The translations under genes and the position numbers were made by a program. Of a DNA stretch of 64,000 nt, positions 41,221 to 53,062 are shown piece after piece; the first letter of the stretch is position 1, and every line of letters begins with the position of its first letter. Below the pieces are notes generated by a model, which was given only the letters and a program-made list of their open reading frames with translations, did no database searches and was not told the DNA's origin. Source of the stretch: Pseudevernia furfuracea (Eukaryota > Ascomycota > Lecanoromycetes > Lecanorales > Parmeliaceae); contig JAIUPT010000050.1 in assembly GCA_022315425.1 (NCBI GenBank), forward strand, positions 558,001-622,000, read 5' to 3'.

Positions 41221-44200
41221 TCATCTCCATGCGCCTTTACCTCCTACTAGAAGACTACCCCTCGAATTTCCTCCACTGCCTCCGCTACCCGTAACAGCAG
41301 TGCTTAAGCGCACTGCGTCCCTTACTGGCATACCCATATCTTTCGATCTGCTCTCATTCGCACTCATAGTACCCATGGTAGTCCTTCGTTGACCTGCGTG
41401 CTTAACCACCGGCGCAGTGCGCGGGCTGAGTATGCTGGCTTTGAAGTCATTCTCTTTCTCGCTTCTCACCATTCGCCGCGCATGCGATGCTGTAAACAGG
41501 TTGCTGTCATTTGGTGGGCTTCCGGATGACGCGCCAGGTGGACTTCGCCTTCGTTGACGATTGCTAGCATTGGCATTCCCTGGCGCTACGGACGAGACGC
41601 GCTTTATTGCCGTCTTGATCTGCATCGCATCGCTTTTGTTTGCTTTCCATCCATCTTCGACGTCGGAGCCTGAGTTATTTGCGCTATCGTTCGGCGTTGT
41701 ATCACTAGCGACGTTCTCGACAGACTGCAGCGATGAGCGATTTGCGCCTTTCCCTGGCTCAAGCTCTCGCAAAGGAGATTGATCCGAATCAGATGAAAAG
41801 TTGGTCAGGGTCGGTGGTAGTGGAGAACCATCTGTCTTCTTTGCGAGGAAACCAGTCTTGAATCGATTGTGCTTGGGCTTTGCCTCAAGAGAAGGTATCG
41901 GTGGCGCGGGTATGGGAGAGGAATTGGGTGAGTCTTCCCCAAAGAATGTGTCGTCTGGTAGGATAGAAGTTGATAAAGTGGGTGGTACAGAAATTGCAGG
42001 TTCACGAGACGATGTGTCCGGTGATAGGTTCGTTCGTTGTGGTGTCTTCTCGAATTCTGCAAGTGCGCCTTCCGCAGTATCATCGCGCCATCGCACGCCT
42101 CTCTTCAATCCCTTGCCAGGTGACTTCTTCTTGGGAGTGAAGGAAACACCCTTTTTAGCTGGCTTCCGCCGTTTCGGTGACATCCTGACTGGAGAGCCGT
42201 AGGAGTTCTCGTTGCTGGCAAAGGAGGGAGGTAGGACAGGCTTGAGCGGCGAGGCGATTTGCTTTTTTCGCTTCGGTGTTCCGTTCCGAGTAGGAGGAAA
42301 TGCTTCGGTAGGAATGAGGCTGCCGTCAGGCTTGATAACATGAGATGTGGCAGTTGTACAGCCATTCAGTATCTTGGCCAGTATCTTTTTCGCAGCTCCA
42401 ACAGCTTCTTCTTCATCCATCGCCATTAGGCTCTGAATCGCGGCTATCGTCTCGAACTGAGTCTGGAGCATTACTTGCACTAGACCAGCTTCACCGCCTT
42501 TCTCATCTTCCGCCACCCCGGTCAAAGCTTCTCGATCTGCATTTGCCTTCAAAACTTCAACCTCTTTGCTTAAGCAAGCTGCGTCTTGTCCATCTGCTCT
42601 TGCGTCAGCTTCTTTGAGTTGTCTGATGCCGTTTTGCAATGCCGAATCAATCGCACGCTCCCAGTTGCTCTTTACGAGCTTTTGATGGTAGTGATGTCTG
42701 CTGTTCTCAAGCTCGAGTAGGATACCGTGTGCAGTCTTGCGCATTGCTGATATGTTCTGAAGGGTACCTTCCTCCTCTGAATTGTCGCATACTTGGTCAA
42801 AGGCAGCAACCCATGAAGAAATCATTGCTATCCTTCTCTCGATTTGTCGGAGTTTTCTCATGTTGGAGGCTTTGTCGACGCGCTCCTTCTCGGAGTTGTC
42901 GTAAGCGCTGCGAATCCTAGCAACGCCTTCTCTTGTAATCATCTCTCGCTTTTCGGCTTGCCTCTGGAATTTAGCAAATGCGGCTCCTTCGTGATCCTTT
43001 TGTTGCTGTTTCAACTCATTGATAAGGGCCATTTGCTCATCAATCTTGACCAAGAAGTCTTTGACATGGCGGTTCACGTTGTAGACGTTTCTCGTAACCT
43101 TAGTCTGAATGTTCTTTGCACGATTGGCATACCGAAGTGTGTTCTGTGTTTCGTCAAAGTGCTGACTGGAGGGACTAACGCAAACGATCATGACAGTCTT
43201 GCAATTGCCTCCAAGGGAAAACTTGAGCAGCCGAGTCAATTTGGAGTTGCGATAGGGCACGTGATTTTTCTTTCTCGGATCACAGAGAGCATTGATGCAG
43301 CTTCCTAGCGCGAGGAGTGACTTGTTGATATTCGCACCCTCCTGCAGCCGCTCGCCTCTGTTCTTGGTCGCGCTTGCTCGCTCGCTTCCCGCCAGATCGA
43401 TGATGCTCAAGGTAGCCATCGTGTGCGGCTCATTAATGTCCGCATTCCTATCTTTCTGTGCAACGTTTATTTGGAGAACGGCGTGCGATCGAGAAGAGGT
43501 GGCATTGGCTTCCGTAGGCGACATTGTCCTGTACTCATTCCCTCTCACGATCATGTCCATAACCTCTTGTACGTTCTGCGGGTGGTGGCTTGAGAGACCA
43601 GCTACCGACACAGCCTGATTGGCGTCCTCACGGAGCATGAGACCCTGCTTGCTTCCTCCTGGTACCAACAGGTCTCGAATGGTTTCGTTGTATATTTCCA
43701 AGTATGAAAGCGAGACCTCTGTATGCTTCTCATCATTTCTTTCTCCAATGCGCTCGAAGAGCTCTTGCATCGTCAGGAAGATGACACCAGGTGCTTGCAC
43801 TGTCCCCGTGATCGTGTGTGTTTTGCCGCATCCCGTAGCTCCATATGCGAATACCGTAGCGTTGTAGCCATCCAGCACACTGTCCAGAAGATTCCTTGTG
43901 GTGGCTTCGTAGACATCTCCCTGGGTAGTGTTTTCGTCAAACACTCGGTCAAAGCCGAACGTTTGATCTTTCGATCTTCTGCCATTCGGTCCCGTAGATT
44001 TGGAGCCGCGCTGTATTGCATGGTCCTCAGGTGGGTCGAAGACACTGCGAGAATCAGCCTGTTGTATCTAAGAATTTTTAAGATTGGCCTCACAGGCATT
44101 TGTCATCCACGACCTTCAGCACCGGCCGAATGCCCTTTGATTTCAATGAGGGGGCTGGAGCTCCCGCAAGCGAGCCATCACCGAGGAAGAGGGGGCCGTC

Positions 44201-44342
44201 TGGCACATGCGTCAATTGCGCAGCTTCTCGGACCTGTGACGGTAAGTTGGAGTGTGATCAACAGAGCCTGAGCTGGACATACAGTGAATGGGCGAACTCT
44301 GATCGCTACACTGATCGAGGAAGCTCCATCTGTGGCCGCCAT
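41221..44342 (-). CDS. Kinesin-8 family motor (Kip3/KipB type)
   Basis: Exons are 44342-44283, 44233-44094 and 44044-41221, two 49-nt introns, about 1007 aa. The motor domain is N-terminal: ISVAIRVRPFT, then DQTFGFDRVFDENTTQGDVY, P-loop GATGCGKT (about residue 137), switch I NATSSRSH, switch II DLAGSERAS, and KLTRLLKFSLGGNCKTVMI. A coiled-coil neck/stalk follows (about 380-560), with YANRAKNIQTKVTRNV at the motor end. The long tail is basic, Ser/Pro-rich and disordered, with patches such as PKRKKQ and KRRKPAKKG. The sequence RNLLDSVLDGYNATVFAYGATGCGKT fits kinesin-8, plus-end motors that shorten microtubules and set spindle and nuclear position. The first exon is only 20 codons. Confidence 0.93.
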
Positions 44343-44835
44343 AATAGTTTGGGTGGGCTACGCGTCTGTGATGGTTTGGGTAGTAATGACGCGGAGCCCA
44401 AAGTCCTGATGAGAGAAAACAACCTGGTCACTGTAAAGTTGCGCTCCGGGAAATGGTAGCTAATATTATTTTACCGTTGTCTTGCTTTGCGCCCAGCTGT
44501 TGATGACCCATAACGCCTTACTGTTTTGAGAATTACCCGCCGTCGACTAAGCAACAACCGAGAAACCGCGCCGGCGCCGCAGATCAACATCTCTTGGCAT
44601 CCCACTTGTAAGATCTTACAACGACCTCAATAATGTTGAGCTTGAGATTCGAATCAAACGGAGAGCTAAGCTTAAACATACGGTTATAAAGGTCATGGGT
44701 GATTGAAAACATGCAAATCCGTTCAATGAACTCCTTCTATCATGCTGGTCTCCTGCCCTTCTTCGGCCCAAAGCCACCATCATCGCTTTGATTCCCCTTT
44801 GTCGACCAGGTCTTCCCCTCCCGTAGAGCCAACCT
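44343..44835. other. Intergenic
   Basis: Promoter side of kinesin-8 and 3' side of the next minus-strand gene. Nothing else recognised. Confidence 0.5.
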
Positions 44836-46453
44836 TCAAGGCAATACCAGTTTATCAACTTCGATCTTTGCATCTGGGCTCTCTATCCATAACTCCCCAA
44901 GCAAAACCTCTGTTCCGAATGCTGTTGCCCACTGCTCTATCGTTCTCTTTGAGCTGTTCGATATGGCAGGGTCTTGCATGTAGTTCGATGCTACCCATCT
45001 ACCGACAGAGAGTATGATGTATTCGAATTTGGTATCCCACATGCGGCTGGCATCAGAGCGGTACTTGCACGATCGACCTGAGAAAGGTGATACCCGCACT
45101 GCCCTATTGCATTAGTGCGGTCCTTTCCACAATCAGCTGAAGTCCACATACCTTCACCACGACTCCGTACGATTCTCTGCGCCTCTCGATAACAAAGCAC
45201 CTGAGTTTACGGTCGCTTTCCTTTCGAACGAAGTGGAATGTTGGGAATTGGATCATGTTTATAAACGCATATAAGCTCAAGGGGTCGTAGTTGAAAAGGA
45301 CTGTTGCAACAACGTCTGCCATTGTAAAGTTCTGTTTGTTTGATGCTTCGGTGAAACATTTGAGATCTATTACTCGAGGATATCCACGGTTTTTGGCAGA
45401 CGCAGTTAATTGAGGAGAAACCCTTCGAAATTTGATTGAAGGCCCATCGGTATAGCCTGGCGGGTCGAGCTTTATTTTTGCTCTTTTTCTCTTTGGCTTT
45501 TCGTTGTCGCTCTCCTCCTCCGATGACGATGACTCTGATTCGCCTGCATCGTCTTTTTGATTCGCCCGGCGCTTGGTCGAGGTCTTGTCTGCGCTGCTGG
45601 ACGGCCCCGCAGTCTTGGAAATGGGCTTAACCGTGGAGACGACACTTGGACTACCCTTGCTTTTCGAATGGCCATCGGCGGAAAGCGGATATACTGCGCT
45701 TTTAGAGTCGCCGGATTGGGTTGCAGAGGTCTCTTTGCTTGTCGATCCGTTGCTCTCTGCTGAGATTGCTGTAGCGAGTGACAATTCATCACCCGACTCC
45801 GGAGAAGTGGTATTGAAATCCTCTGGTCCCGTCGCGTTCTGCTTCTGCACAGGCTGGTCCTTTACTGTTGGAGAAATGTCTAATGATTGCTTTGCCGATC
45901 TGTGCTTTCGCGCTGGCTGCTCTTCCTCTGGCGATTCACCGTTTTTCTGACTCTCTTTCTGTGTAGGCTGCTCTTTCTTTGTGTCAACACCATTTCCTAT
46001 GGGCTGAACTTCCCCTAGCTCCTCCTCTGCTTGAAAGGTTACATCGGTCTCTTTCATCGCATTCACCACGCCCAACGCTTGAGCATTTGGCGGGGCTATA
46101 GCGGGCGAGACTGGAAGAGGAGCTGCTGTAAAGGTTATTTGAGCGGTCAAGGTACTGCCAATAGGACCAAGTCTTTGTTCAAGAGCGGCTGTGACTGATG
46201 TGTTGACCCGAAAGTTTAGTGTGCTAACAGCGTTCGCTAGACGCTGTTCGATCAACGATGTTATTCGATTGCCTAGCGACCCCACTGCAGGACCTAGGCG
46301 CTTATCGAGAGCTATGGCGATAGCGGTCTGGATTTGCGTATCTAAGGTATCGCCTAGACCAAGTCGACGATCGAGAATAGAGGTAACAGACGCTTGAATC
46401 ATGGCTTCAAGAGAAGTTATTAAGCTTGGTGCTGAGACCGCGTTTGAATCCAT
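44836..46453 (-). CDS. Uncharacterised protein, paralog 1 of a tandem pair
   Basis: Exon 1 is 46453-45152 (434 codons). The likely intron 45099-45151 has a GTATGT donor, ACTAAT branch and CAG acceptor. The second exon carries WDTKFEYIILSVGRWVA and SSKRTIEQWATAFGTE, which match the neighbour gene at 47.6-48.7 kb, but this standard join puts exon 2 one base out of frame. Either a weak GTGGAC donor at 45147 is used (which fixes the frame), or there is a frameshift. The N-terminus has repeated RLG-type helical units (ILDRRLG, ALDKRLG, IEQRLA, ALEQRLG). A long disordered S/E/K-rich region follows with an NLS-like PKRKRAKIK, then the conserved C-terminal block VVATVLFNYDPLSLYAFINM. I do not recognise the family. 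Possibly nuclear. Confidence 0.6.
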
Positions 46454-46734
46454 TACGACTAACGGGACACTATCTTAGGGCAAGATGCAATATTGCAGAA
46501 ATGTTATATCAACGACGACAATGCTGATGTTAATAAAAGGCAGCGGTAGAGAGGGAGGGAAACATATGTGACAGAGAGAGTTAGTAACAACAGCTGATAG
46601 ATGAGGACGAGATGAATTTATTAGGTCAGAAGATAAGAAAGAACGAGTGAATGCAATTAGGGTACAAGTATTAACTGTGAGGCAGAGATCACTCTGTAGT
46701 CCAGAATTGCGGTCAGATATAGAGTATAATTAAG

Positions 46735-46835
46735 AGAATATAGCAAAAGTTATAGGGATTCCAATTTTTCCAAATCTCAACAGGGTGGGTTCCCAGAAAA
46801 AGTGACATGTCAAAGCTACACTCTTTCCTTTCCTG
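46735..46835 (-). repeat. Inverted copy of the ~99-bp repeat unit
   Basis: The reverse complement reads GTAGCTTTGACATGTCACTT followed by TTTCTGGGAACCCACCCTG, matching the core TTTGCTACATTTGTCACTTT of the direct copies. Confidence 0.5.
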
Positions 46836-46940
46836 TATATTTTCACCGGTATCACCCAGAAAAGATCCCCTCTCTCTAGCAAAAGATGCGGGACCATGAG
46901 CATTAAACGTATAAAGAATCGTTTCCCCCCCCCCACCAAA

Positions 46941-47235
46941 GATGACTATTATTTAGGGAAACTTTGCTACATTTGTCACTTTTTCCTGGCAGCACGCCTG
47001 AACTGCAGGGCTTTCATCTCACATATTTTCTTTTCCCAAGACGACAACTATTTGGGGAAGCTTTGTTACATTTGTCACTTTTTCCTGGCAGCACACCTGA
47101 ACTACTGGGCTTTCATCTCCAGGAAAATCCCGAACAAGAGTACTTGAACAGGTACCCTTCACTCGAATCGAACAACAACTTAGGGTTCTTCTTGTTACAA
47201 CTGTCGCATTTTTCTGGAAATAAGCCTTAGAAGAG
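46941..47235 (+). repeat. Tandem array of a ~99-bp unit (three degenerate copies)
   Basis: Copy 1 is 46941-47039, copy 2 begins at 47040 with nearly the same sequence (core CATTTGTCACTTTTTCCTGG), and copy 3 (47170-47235) is more diverged. Copies 1 and 2 stay open in the same frame (46896-47147) and encode repeated LGKLCYICHFFLAA, but I cannot tell whether this is translated. Confidence 0.7.
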
Positions 47236-47630
47236 TGGGAATTGCCTCTATGCATAGGCTTTGCCAATAAATCTGACTGCTGTTTATAAAGCCACGAGAG
47301 ACAGGCAACAGACGCTAAACGATGAGATGCAGCTTGCAGGTACGTTGAAAGGTAATGGAAAGGGAGGAGTAATCATGGATATTGGTGATTGACGATGGCT
47401 TGTAACCCAAGCAGAAATGCAAGCCGGAGAGTACAGACGCTCTTGAACACTCCAGTGCAAGCCATAGGGTAAATACGAATTTAGGAGATCTGCGATGAAC
47501 CAATCTTACCATCCTGTGCGAACCATTGATCGAAAGTCGAAGCCCTAGAGAATATCGCTTGAGTTTAAAGCAATCAAGGCATCCTCGAAGATGACGGTCC
47601 CGTCCTCAATGGCATCCAACATCCCCCCAT

Positions 47631-48675
47631 CTACACACTGGTTGCTCCACCCTCGATGGTGACGCCTTCGCCCTCCGTCCACATGCCGCTCTTGAAGGCG
47701 AACGCTCCAAAAGCATGCGCGTATCTCTCAATTGTTCTCTTGCTGTCTTTTTGTATGCTAGCCGAGAGATGCCGCCACTACTCCAAGATTTTATGACCCA
47801 CTTGCCCCACGGCTTCATTTCATATGTGAATTGCATCTTTTCATGGCTTATTGCATCGAAGTGCTTAACCAGAGCTTCTTCATCATACTGTTCTTCCACA
47901 ACAGCTTTTCTTTCTTCAGGATATTCTGGCTGATGGTGACTGCACTACCGGACCCAATCAGCAAAGCCATCCTTAGACGAGAAGGAACACTTACAGTTAC
48001 AGTTAAGCCGGACCGTTCGATTGAGAATTCGCGGCGTCCCCTGCCGGCCGCTTCTCCCCTTGTAAGGCTAAATTCTGGATGCCCGGTGAAGTTGGGAAAA
48101 GCGTAGAGCAAGTGCGGGCAGTAGTTGAACAAAAATGTGACGATCACCGCCTCGTCAAGTCCAGTGGCTTTGCGCTTTGCCGGGACCCTGTCAACGCTTG
48201 AGGCTGGAACAGCTAACGGATTGATTTTGCTTTCGTTCGAGGGATGTGCACGATTTGGTTGAAAGGCATTCTTCGTGCTGCTGTCATTTGGACTAGTCGG
48301 AGACTCCAGTGCGGATGGCTTGACGAGCTCAGTGGGACTGAGGTGATTGTGGGAGTCGTCAGCAGTCGACGACTGAATTTCGAAGCTAGAATCAGGAAAA
48401 ATGCTGTGAGTCAAGCTGGTGTTGAATGATAGAGATTGAGGGCCCTTTTCCCAAGCACTCAAAAACTCGCTCAGGGGTCTAAGCAGTGGTTCGAGGGCTT
48501 CACCGATGGAAGTTGAGAGCATGCGCTGAAGAGACGAAGTCTGCTCCGGTGTGAAGCCTCGCATGGGATTGGAAGCGGCTGCCATGTTGCTGGCTTCAGT
48601 GGTGCCCAGGTCAGGATAAGTAGAATCGGACAGGAACGTCATGTCCAACCCTTCCGTATTGAAGGGCTTCAGCAT
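47631..48675 (-). CDS. Uncharacterised protein, paralog 2 of the tandem pair (frame break)
   Basis: Exon 1 is 48675-47995 and exon 2 begins at 47944; intron 47945-47994 (50 nt, GTAAGT donor, GCTGAT branch, GGTAG acceptor). The conserved block EAVIVTFLFNYCPHLLYAFPNF corresponds to the LFNYDPLSLYAF block of the gene at 44.8-46.5 kb. Exon 2 has KMQFTYEMKPWGKWVIKSW, then the frame shifts by one base around 47765-47785: the continuation SKRTIERYAHAFGAF, which matches paralog 1, lies in another frame ending at 47631. In the unshifted frame a foreign tail ends at 47606. The start is uncertain: ATG 48675, ATG 48642, or an upstream exon (a protein-like frame runs through 48611-48808). It may be a young pseudogene. 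Confidence 0.5.
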
Positions 48676-49045
48676 AGCTGAGCTCGTTGAAATCAGCCAG
48701 TGGGGAGAAGGGAGCAAGATTTGATGCAAGGGAATTGTTGAGGTTAGTATTGGATCGACGTTTCGGCGAGGTGGACGGAAGACTAAGAGAAGGATCTACC
48801 AGGTCCACAGGTAGTTGTGAGCGTAGTAGGAACTAGAAATTGGACTCGAAAAAGAGGTGATGAGGCGACTTAAGGAATTGAAAGTGGAGCAAGACCCAAG
48901 TTGAAGTATGAAGTACTTCCAGGACTTCGTGGTGGCGGCAACGACTTCATAGAATGTTCACCCGTTGGCGAGCGTATTTATTTGTCGATACCATGTTTAT
49001 CATTATGCTACGTCATAGTCCCGTAAGTCACCAAAGCATTCGGCC
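48676..49045. other. Intergenic
   Basis: Possible 5' exon material of the preceding minus-strand gene at 48690-48810; otherwise nothing. Confidence 0.4.
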
Positions 49046-49564
49046 TCATGGACCACCCGGGCTTTGGCCAACCTCGTCGTCGTAGCTCGGTATTACGACA
49101 TCCCACTCATCATCCACATCCATTCCACCCTCCTCGGCTGCCTTCGCGAATCTGAAGGCCAGCATAGCCCCATCTTTCAGCCCAGCACCCAAGGGATTCT
49201 CATTTAAGACGCTACCCTTCTTGACGCCCTTGCCCTTCGTATCTCCATCCTCAACCTCTGGGATCTTAAGCGCCACCCATCCTTTGCTGGGGTCGTTCTT
49301 GTCTCTTGGTACGCCAAACTCGATGTCTTCCGGATCTGAAGGTAGAGTATTGCCGTTGATGGCCTGGATATCTGTAGCTTTGATTGCATCTAGGAGGTCG
49401 CGCTTTATTGAGTCGAAGGGTTGGCTTTGCTGGACGAAAAGGAGGATAGTGGTTTTGTGCTGCTTGAAGCGCAGCGTCCACTGCATCCCACTGGGCGTTT
49501 TCGCTGGCTAAAATTTTTGGTCAGTACTGTGCTGCGACATGTTTTGTAGGGCCATTCATACCAT
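49046..49564 (-). CDS. Small unknown protein, possibly ubiquitin-like fold, with ATG-only first exon
   Basis: Exon 1 appears to be the start codon alone (49564-49562), followed by a 54-nt intron (GTATGA donor, TACTGAC branch, TTTTAG acceptor, 49508-49561), then exon 2 49507-49046. The product is about 154 aa. Without the intron, translation could start at the ATG at 49486 (139 codons after it give the same body). The N-terminal 60 or so residues alternate as beta-strand, beta-strand, helix (WTLRFKQHKTTILLFV, SIKRDLLDAIKAT), like a ubiquitin-type grasp. The tail is acidic (VDDEWDVVIPSYDDEV). I know similar unnamed fungal proteins but no function. Confidence 0.6.
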
Positions 49565-49711
49565 GATGCGTGCTATTGGACGTTGAGGAAACTGACGCGT
49601 GATCACGCGTTGATGCAAAGAGGTGTCGCCGTAACAATTATTCTAGCGGGATTTCTCAGCCCTATCAAGACGAGTGCCAAGCAAACTGCTCGATGGTAAA
49701 TACGATGGCCC

Positions 49712-50463
49712 ATGTTCAACTCCCCAATGAGCAGGGAGAAAGCTCTGGCAGCTACACCCGAAATTAACGGAAACGCTATGGAGAGTACAGAGCTTCCCGC
49801 CGACGATGGCAACCTAACTGAATACCAGCCACAGCCCTTCCCACTTTATGAGAACCGTCTCTCCATCCCATTCTCCATCCGCTTCCCAGCAGCCACAGCC
49901 GGTGCTTTTCTCACTGGAGCTGCATTGGGCGTCTCTCACGGAGGCAAAACATCAGGCATGCGTTTCCGAGCGGAGAACTCGCACCGCTTTCCCAAAACAT
50001 CTACAGGATGGTACCTGTACCACAAAAGCAAGAACTACCACATGATGCTAGGAGGGATCAAAGAAGGCTTGAAGATGGGCTCTAAGATTAGCTTTTGGGC
50101 TGGAAGCTTCTTCATAGTCGAGGAAGCGGTGGACGAATGGCGAGGGACAAAGGACTTCCTGTCGACTGTCGTAGCTGGAATGACTATTGCTGCGGGTTTC
50201 AGTGGACAGCCTTGGAGTATGTGATTCTACATTCCATGACCCAGCTTGCCGGCCACGATGCTGATGGTCCTATGTTAGACATTTTACCCCTGAACACCGC
50301 AGCGCGAACTATCCGGACGGGGTTGTATGGGGGCCTCACGTTTGGCTTGGCACAAGATGCTCTTGGCCTAGCAAGAGGGAGGCGATTGGGCTACGTAGAC
50401 TTCTTGCTGGGTAGAGGCCGAGACAATTCGGAGATGCAAGAGCTTGAAGGTTCAGGAGTCTGA
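49712..50463 (+). CDS. Tim17/22/23-superfamily-like membrane protein
   Basis: Exons 49712-50216 and 50279-50463, intron of 62 nt (GTATGT donor, GCTGAT branch), about 229 aa. Four Gly/Ala-rich hydrophobic stretches are present: FPAATAGAFLTGAALGVSHG, MGSKISFWAGSFFIVEEAVD, FLSTVVAGMTIAAGFSG and TGLYGGLTFGLAQDALGLA. This is the pattern of the Tim17/Tim22/Tim23 superfamily, which inserts in mitochondrial inner (or outer peroxisomal) membranes. It ends with RGRRLGYVDFLLGRGR, which I associate with an unnamed ascomycete family. It is not a canonical Tim subunit, so transport function is not implied. A later ATG at 49727 is an alternative start. Confidence 0.75.
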
Positions 50464-51376
50464 GAGATGATTGGGAATTTCAGACAAGAGCCACGTACAA
50501 AAGGAGTGCTTTTCTCCAACAAAGAAAACCGCGAACGAGCAAGACGATGCAGTAAGGTGCTGCGTTTGGTTGGCCTGGCTGACTCCTTGAAACGTATAAA
50601 ACACAATATAGGCTCAGAAAGAGTCAGAAGCAAGGATTGGAGTCAGCTTGGCTATCTCGGCGACTACACCGTCAGCAGGAAGGCTAGCGCCATTGGCAAC
50701 ACCATGTCAGGCAATGCACGGCCTCGGTACTAGACTCTACTAGCCGCCCGTTACCACCGAAGTGCCACGTCCTCAGAAAGAAGTTAAACCATTACCAGCG
50801 CCTTATCGTTGATCTGATCTAAATCTTGTATGGCTTTGAATACGTCGTATCAATGACCCGTCAAGTCATGGGGTTATGGTAGCTTCCTGAGTACATGAGA
50901 GTCATTTGAGCGATTGGTCTTTGACTCCATGAATATGGTATTCGCCATGATACAACGGAAATACACATAATAGAGTCGACCGTGTCATAACATGGCGGAT
51001 GCACTACGCTGAGCAATTCCTAAACTGGCATTCCTTGCTGTGGCAAAAGTGTATGTTTTAGTGTTCGTCTTCAAGTCCGAACCGTCTCGCCTCTACTCCG
51101 CTTTGTAAATAGCTTCACACCGAACAGTGCTGATGACTCGTCATCGGCTGGATAGTCATAACACTAAGCCGGCCACGATTCTGGGAACAAAGTGTTAAGC
51201 TTCCACCGCGATCTCCAGTGGCTTGCTCGAATACTTAATCCTTATGTTCTTTATCATTCTCTTTCACTTCATCCTCGTTAAATTCTTCGCCTCTTAAAAA
51301 AACACACAGTCCTTGAATCGACCTCTACATTGAGCCATGCGTTCAAGTCTGTCCTACCAAGGACTTCATTTTCGTG
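50464..51376. other. Intergenic, nothing recognised
   Basis: The frame beginning at 50467, just after the preceding stop, is basic and not protein-family-like. I treat the region as 3' flank and promoter. Confidence 0.45.
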
Positions 51377-52273
51377 ATGGATCCACGAATGCGCCGGCGT
51401 TCTGGCTGCTACGATCAGGGCGAACCGGACATCATTAGCCCTCGGGCTGCCAGACTCAATGAAGGTGTTCATTCGGGACCACGGACGCAGGGTCATGGGC
51501 CCGCATCCGGTGGAGCTGTTTTCTCGGGTGTAGCTGGTCCCCGTTCGCGCCAACCAAATCACGCTGGTGCAGCTAGTCGAAACGATGATTTCGAAGACAT
51601 GTATGAGAACTTGAAAGCAAAAGCATTCCGTCGTCCTCATGCCGGCGGACGTTCCCATCACGATGCAGAGGAGGAGGCCGGCTTTGCAGACGCTAGACCA
51701 TCTGCACGCCGCCATGATAATGTAAGCGAACACCTAAATCGTCGTGCGGAGAGGGACGATGGGTTTGGGCAAAGTGGAGCATTCTCCGACAGTAGCGATC
51801 CTGCTAAGTAGGGGACGCCAACGCACTTAGTAGAAGCTGCCGGCGCACGCCCTAGCCCCCGCAATCCCTTTAGTCAGTGTCAGAAAGATCATCATCGCGG
51901 CCGAGAAGTCTTAGAAGACAACGAGAGGTATGGAGGGTGTAAGCGCGGTGGTGATAGCCGGGCTCGCGATCGAAGTGAAGAGGCTCATGATGATCCTGAT
52001 CCTCGGCCATCTAGGGCTTTTGTTAGGGGCCGCGGCACCCCAGAGGAGCAGGAAGGACGATTCATTCCGTACATCTTCCGAATGTTACACGCAGCTGATG
52101 TGGAGTTCCTCGTCAACTTCTTCAAACTTCGCACGAGCAAGATCAAAGAATGTTTTAAGAAAGAATACATTCGCATGGATAAACAAAAGAACTACGAAAC
52201 CAACATCGATCTACTATTAGACACACTAACGAGTAAGACCGCAAGAAGTACCACAAAACAATCAAGAATATGA
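51377..52273 (+). CDS. Hypothetical Arg/Gly/Asp-rich protein with helical C-terminus
   Basis: Proposed exons are 51377-51807 and 51856-52273 with a 48-nt intron (GTAGGG donor, which is weak, and CCTAG acceptor), about 282 aa. The join keeps a single composition across the boundary. The first 220 residues are disordered, rich in R, G, D, H and S, with RGRG-like patches as in RNA-binding proteins. The last 70 form a charged helical region (RMLHAADVEFLVNFFKLRTS, KECFKKEYIRMDKQKNYE). No known domain. A further open frame (52270-52524) overlaps the stop and could be another exon. Function unknown; gene model uncertain. Confidence 0.45.
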
Positions 52274-53062
52274 GTAACGAGAATGAAATCCGAAAGATCG
52301 TGCCGTGGGGCCCTAGTCATGCCAGAACTGCCTTCGATGGCGGCTACGATGGGGGGCGGGCTAGTGCGTCTTATGACCACAAGATGTCCAGTAATCCACC
52401 AGCTGGGTTCAGAGGTTTGGGTCATAAAGAAATTGCTACACCAATAGTCCCTACAGCTCGCGCTAAGCAGATGCATGGATTACATCGCCGGTATGGCTGC
52501 CATATACAGTTTAGAGGACGTTGAGAGGACGTTGAGAGGTCATCTAGCTCGAAAATGCTTGCTTGCGTGGGCTATGTCCGGTATCATTGAGTAGACTAGG
52601 ATAATAGATGATGCACTCAACACATGTTACTAGGGCACATTGTAGCTGTGCTGTCTCTGAGGCCAGCTAACCTTTGCCCCAAGCTGTTCATGCTTTTCAG
52701 ATTCTGCACCTGCTGCGCTCCCCCTAGTTGAAATTCTGTGATCTCCTTTATGCGATTGCTAGTTGCAATGCTTTTCACTAATTTTCCGAATGTCATGCAC
52801 CTACTCGAGCAATTTCTCATATCAGGATTCATGCTTCCACTAGTGGAGTCTCCTTTGATCGCAGGCAATCCATAACGACATCACCAAGTTTCCCGAGAGA
52901 CTACTAGCAGCGCGATCAAAAGTCATCTCCCAGCAAATCGATTCCATTTCTCTGCTTAAGCTAGCACGCGCAATTAGTGGAGGTCGAGGTGTCCAACCCC
53001 TGGAAGAAATGATATCTTCCGGCAGAATGAAACTACCAACCCCTCCTTCTCTTCTTCCGCCT
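52274..53062. other. No confident gene; short repeat
   Basis: It contains a 12-bp direct repeat (GTTGAGAGGACG type) at 52516-52540 and possibly further exon material of the preceding gene before 52524. Otherwise nothing. Confidence 0.4.

Larger units (their letters stand above)
46454..47630. other. Intergenic region with a degenerate repeat cluster
   Basis: It lies between the two paralogs and contains tandem and inverted copies of an approximately 99-bp unit (46735-47235). A C10 tract at 46925-46934 precedes the cluster. No gene accepted. Confidence 0.5.

Noticed and set aside
46896..47147. 83-codon ORF with repeated LGKLCYICHFFLAA
   Set aside because: It is explained by two in-frame copies of a noncoding-looking tandem repeat. 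No independent sign of translation.
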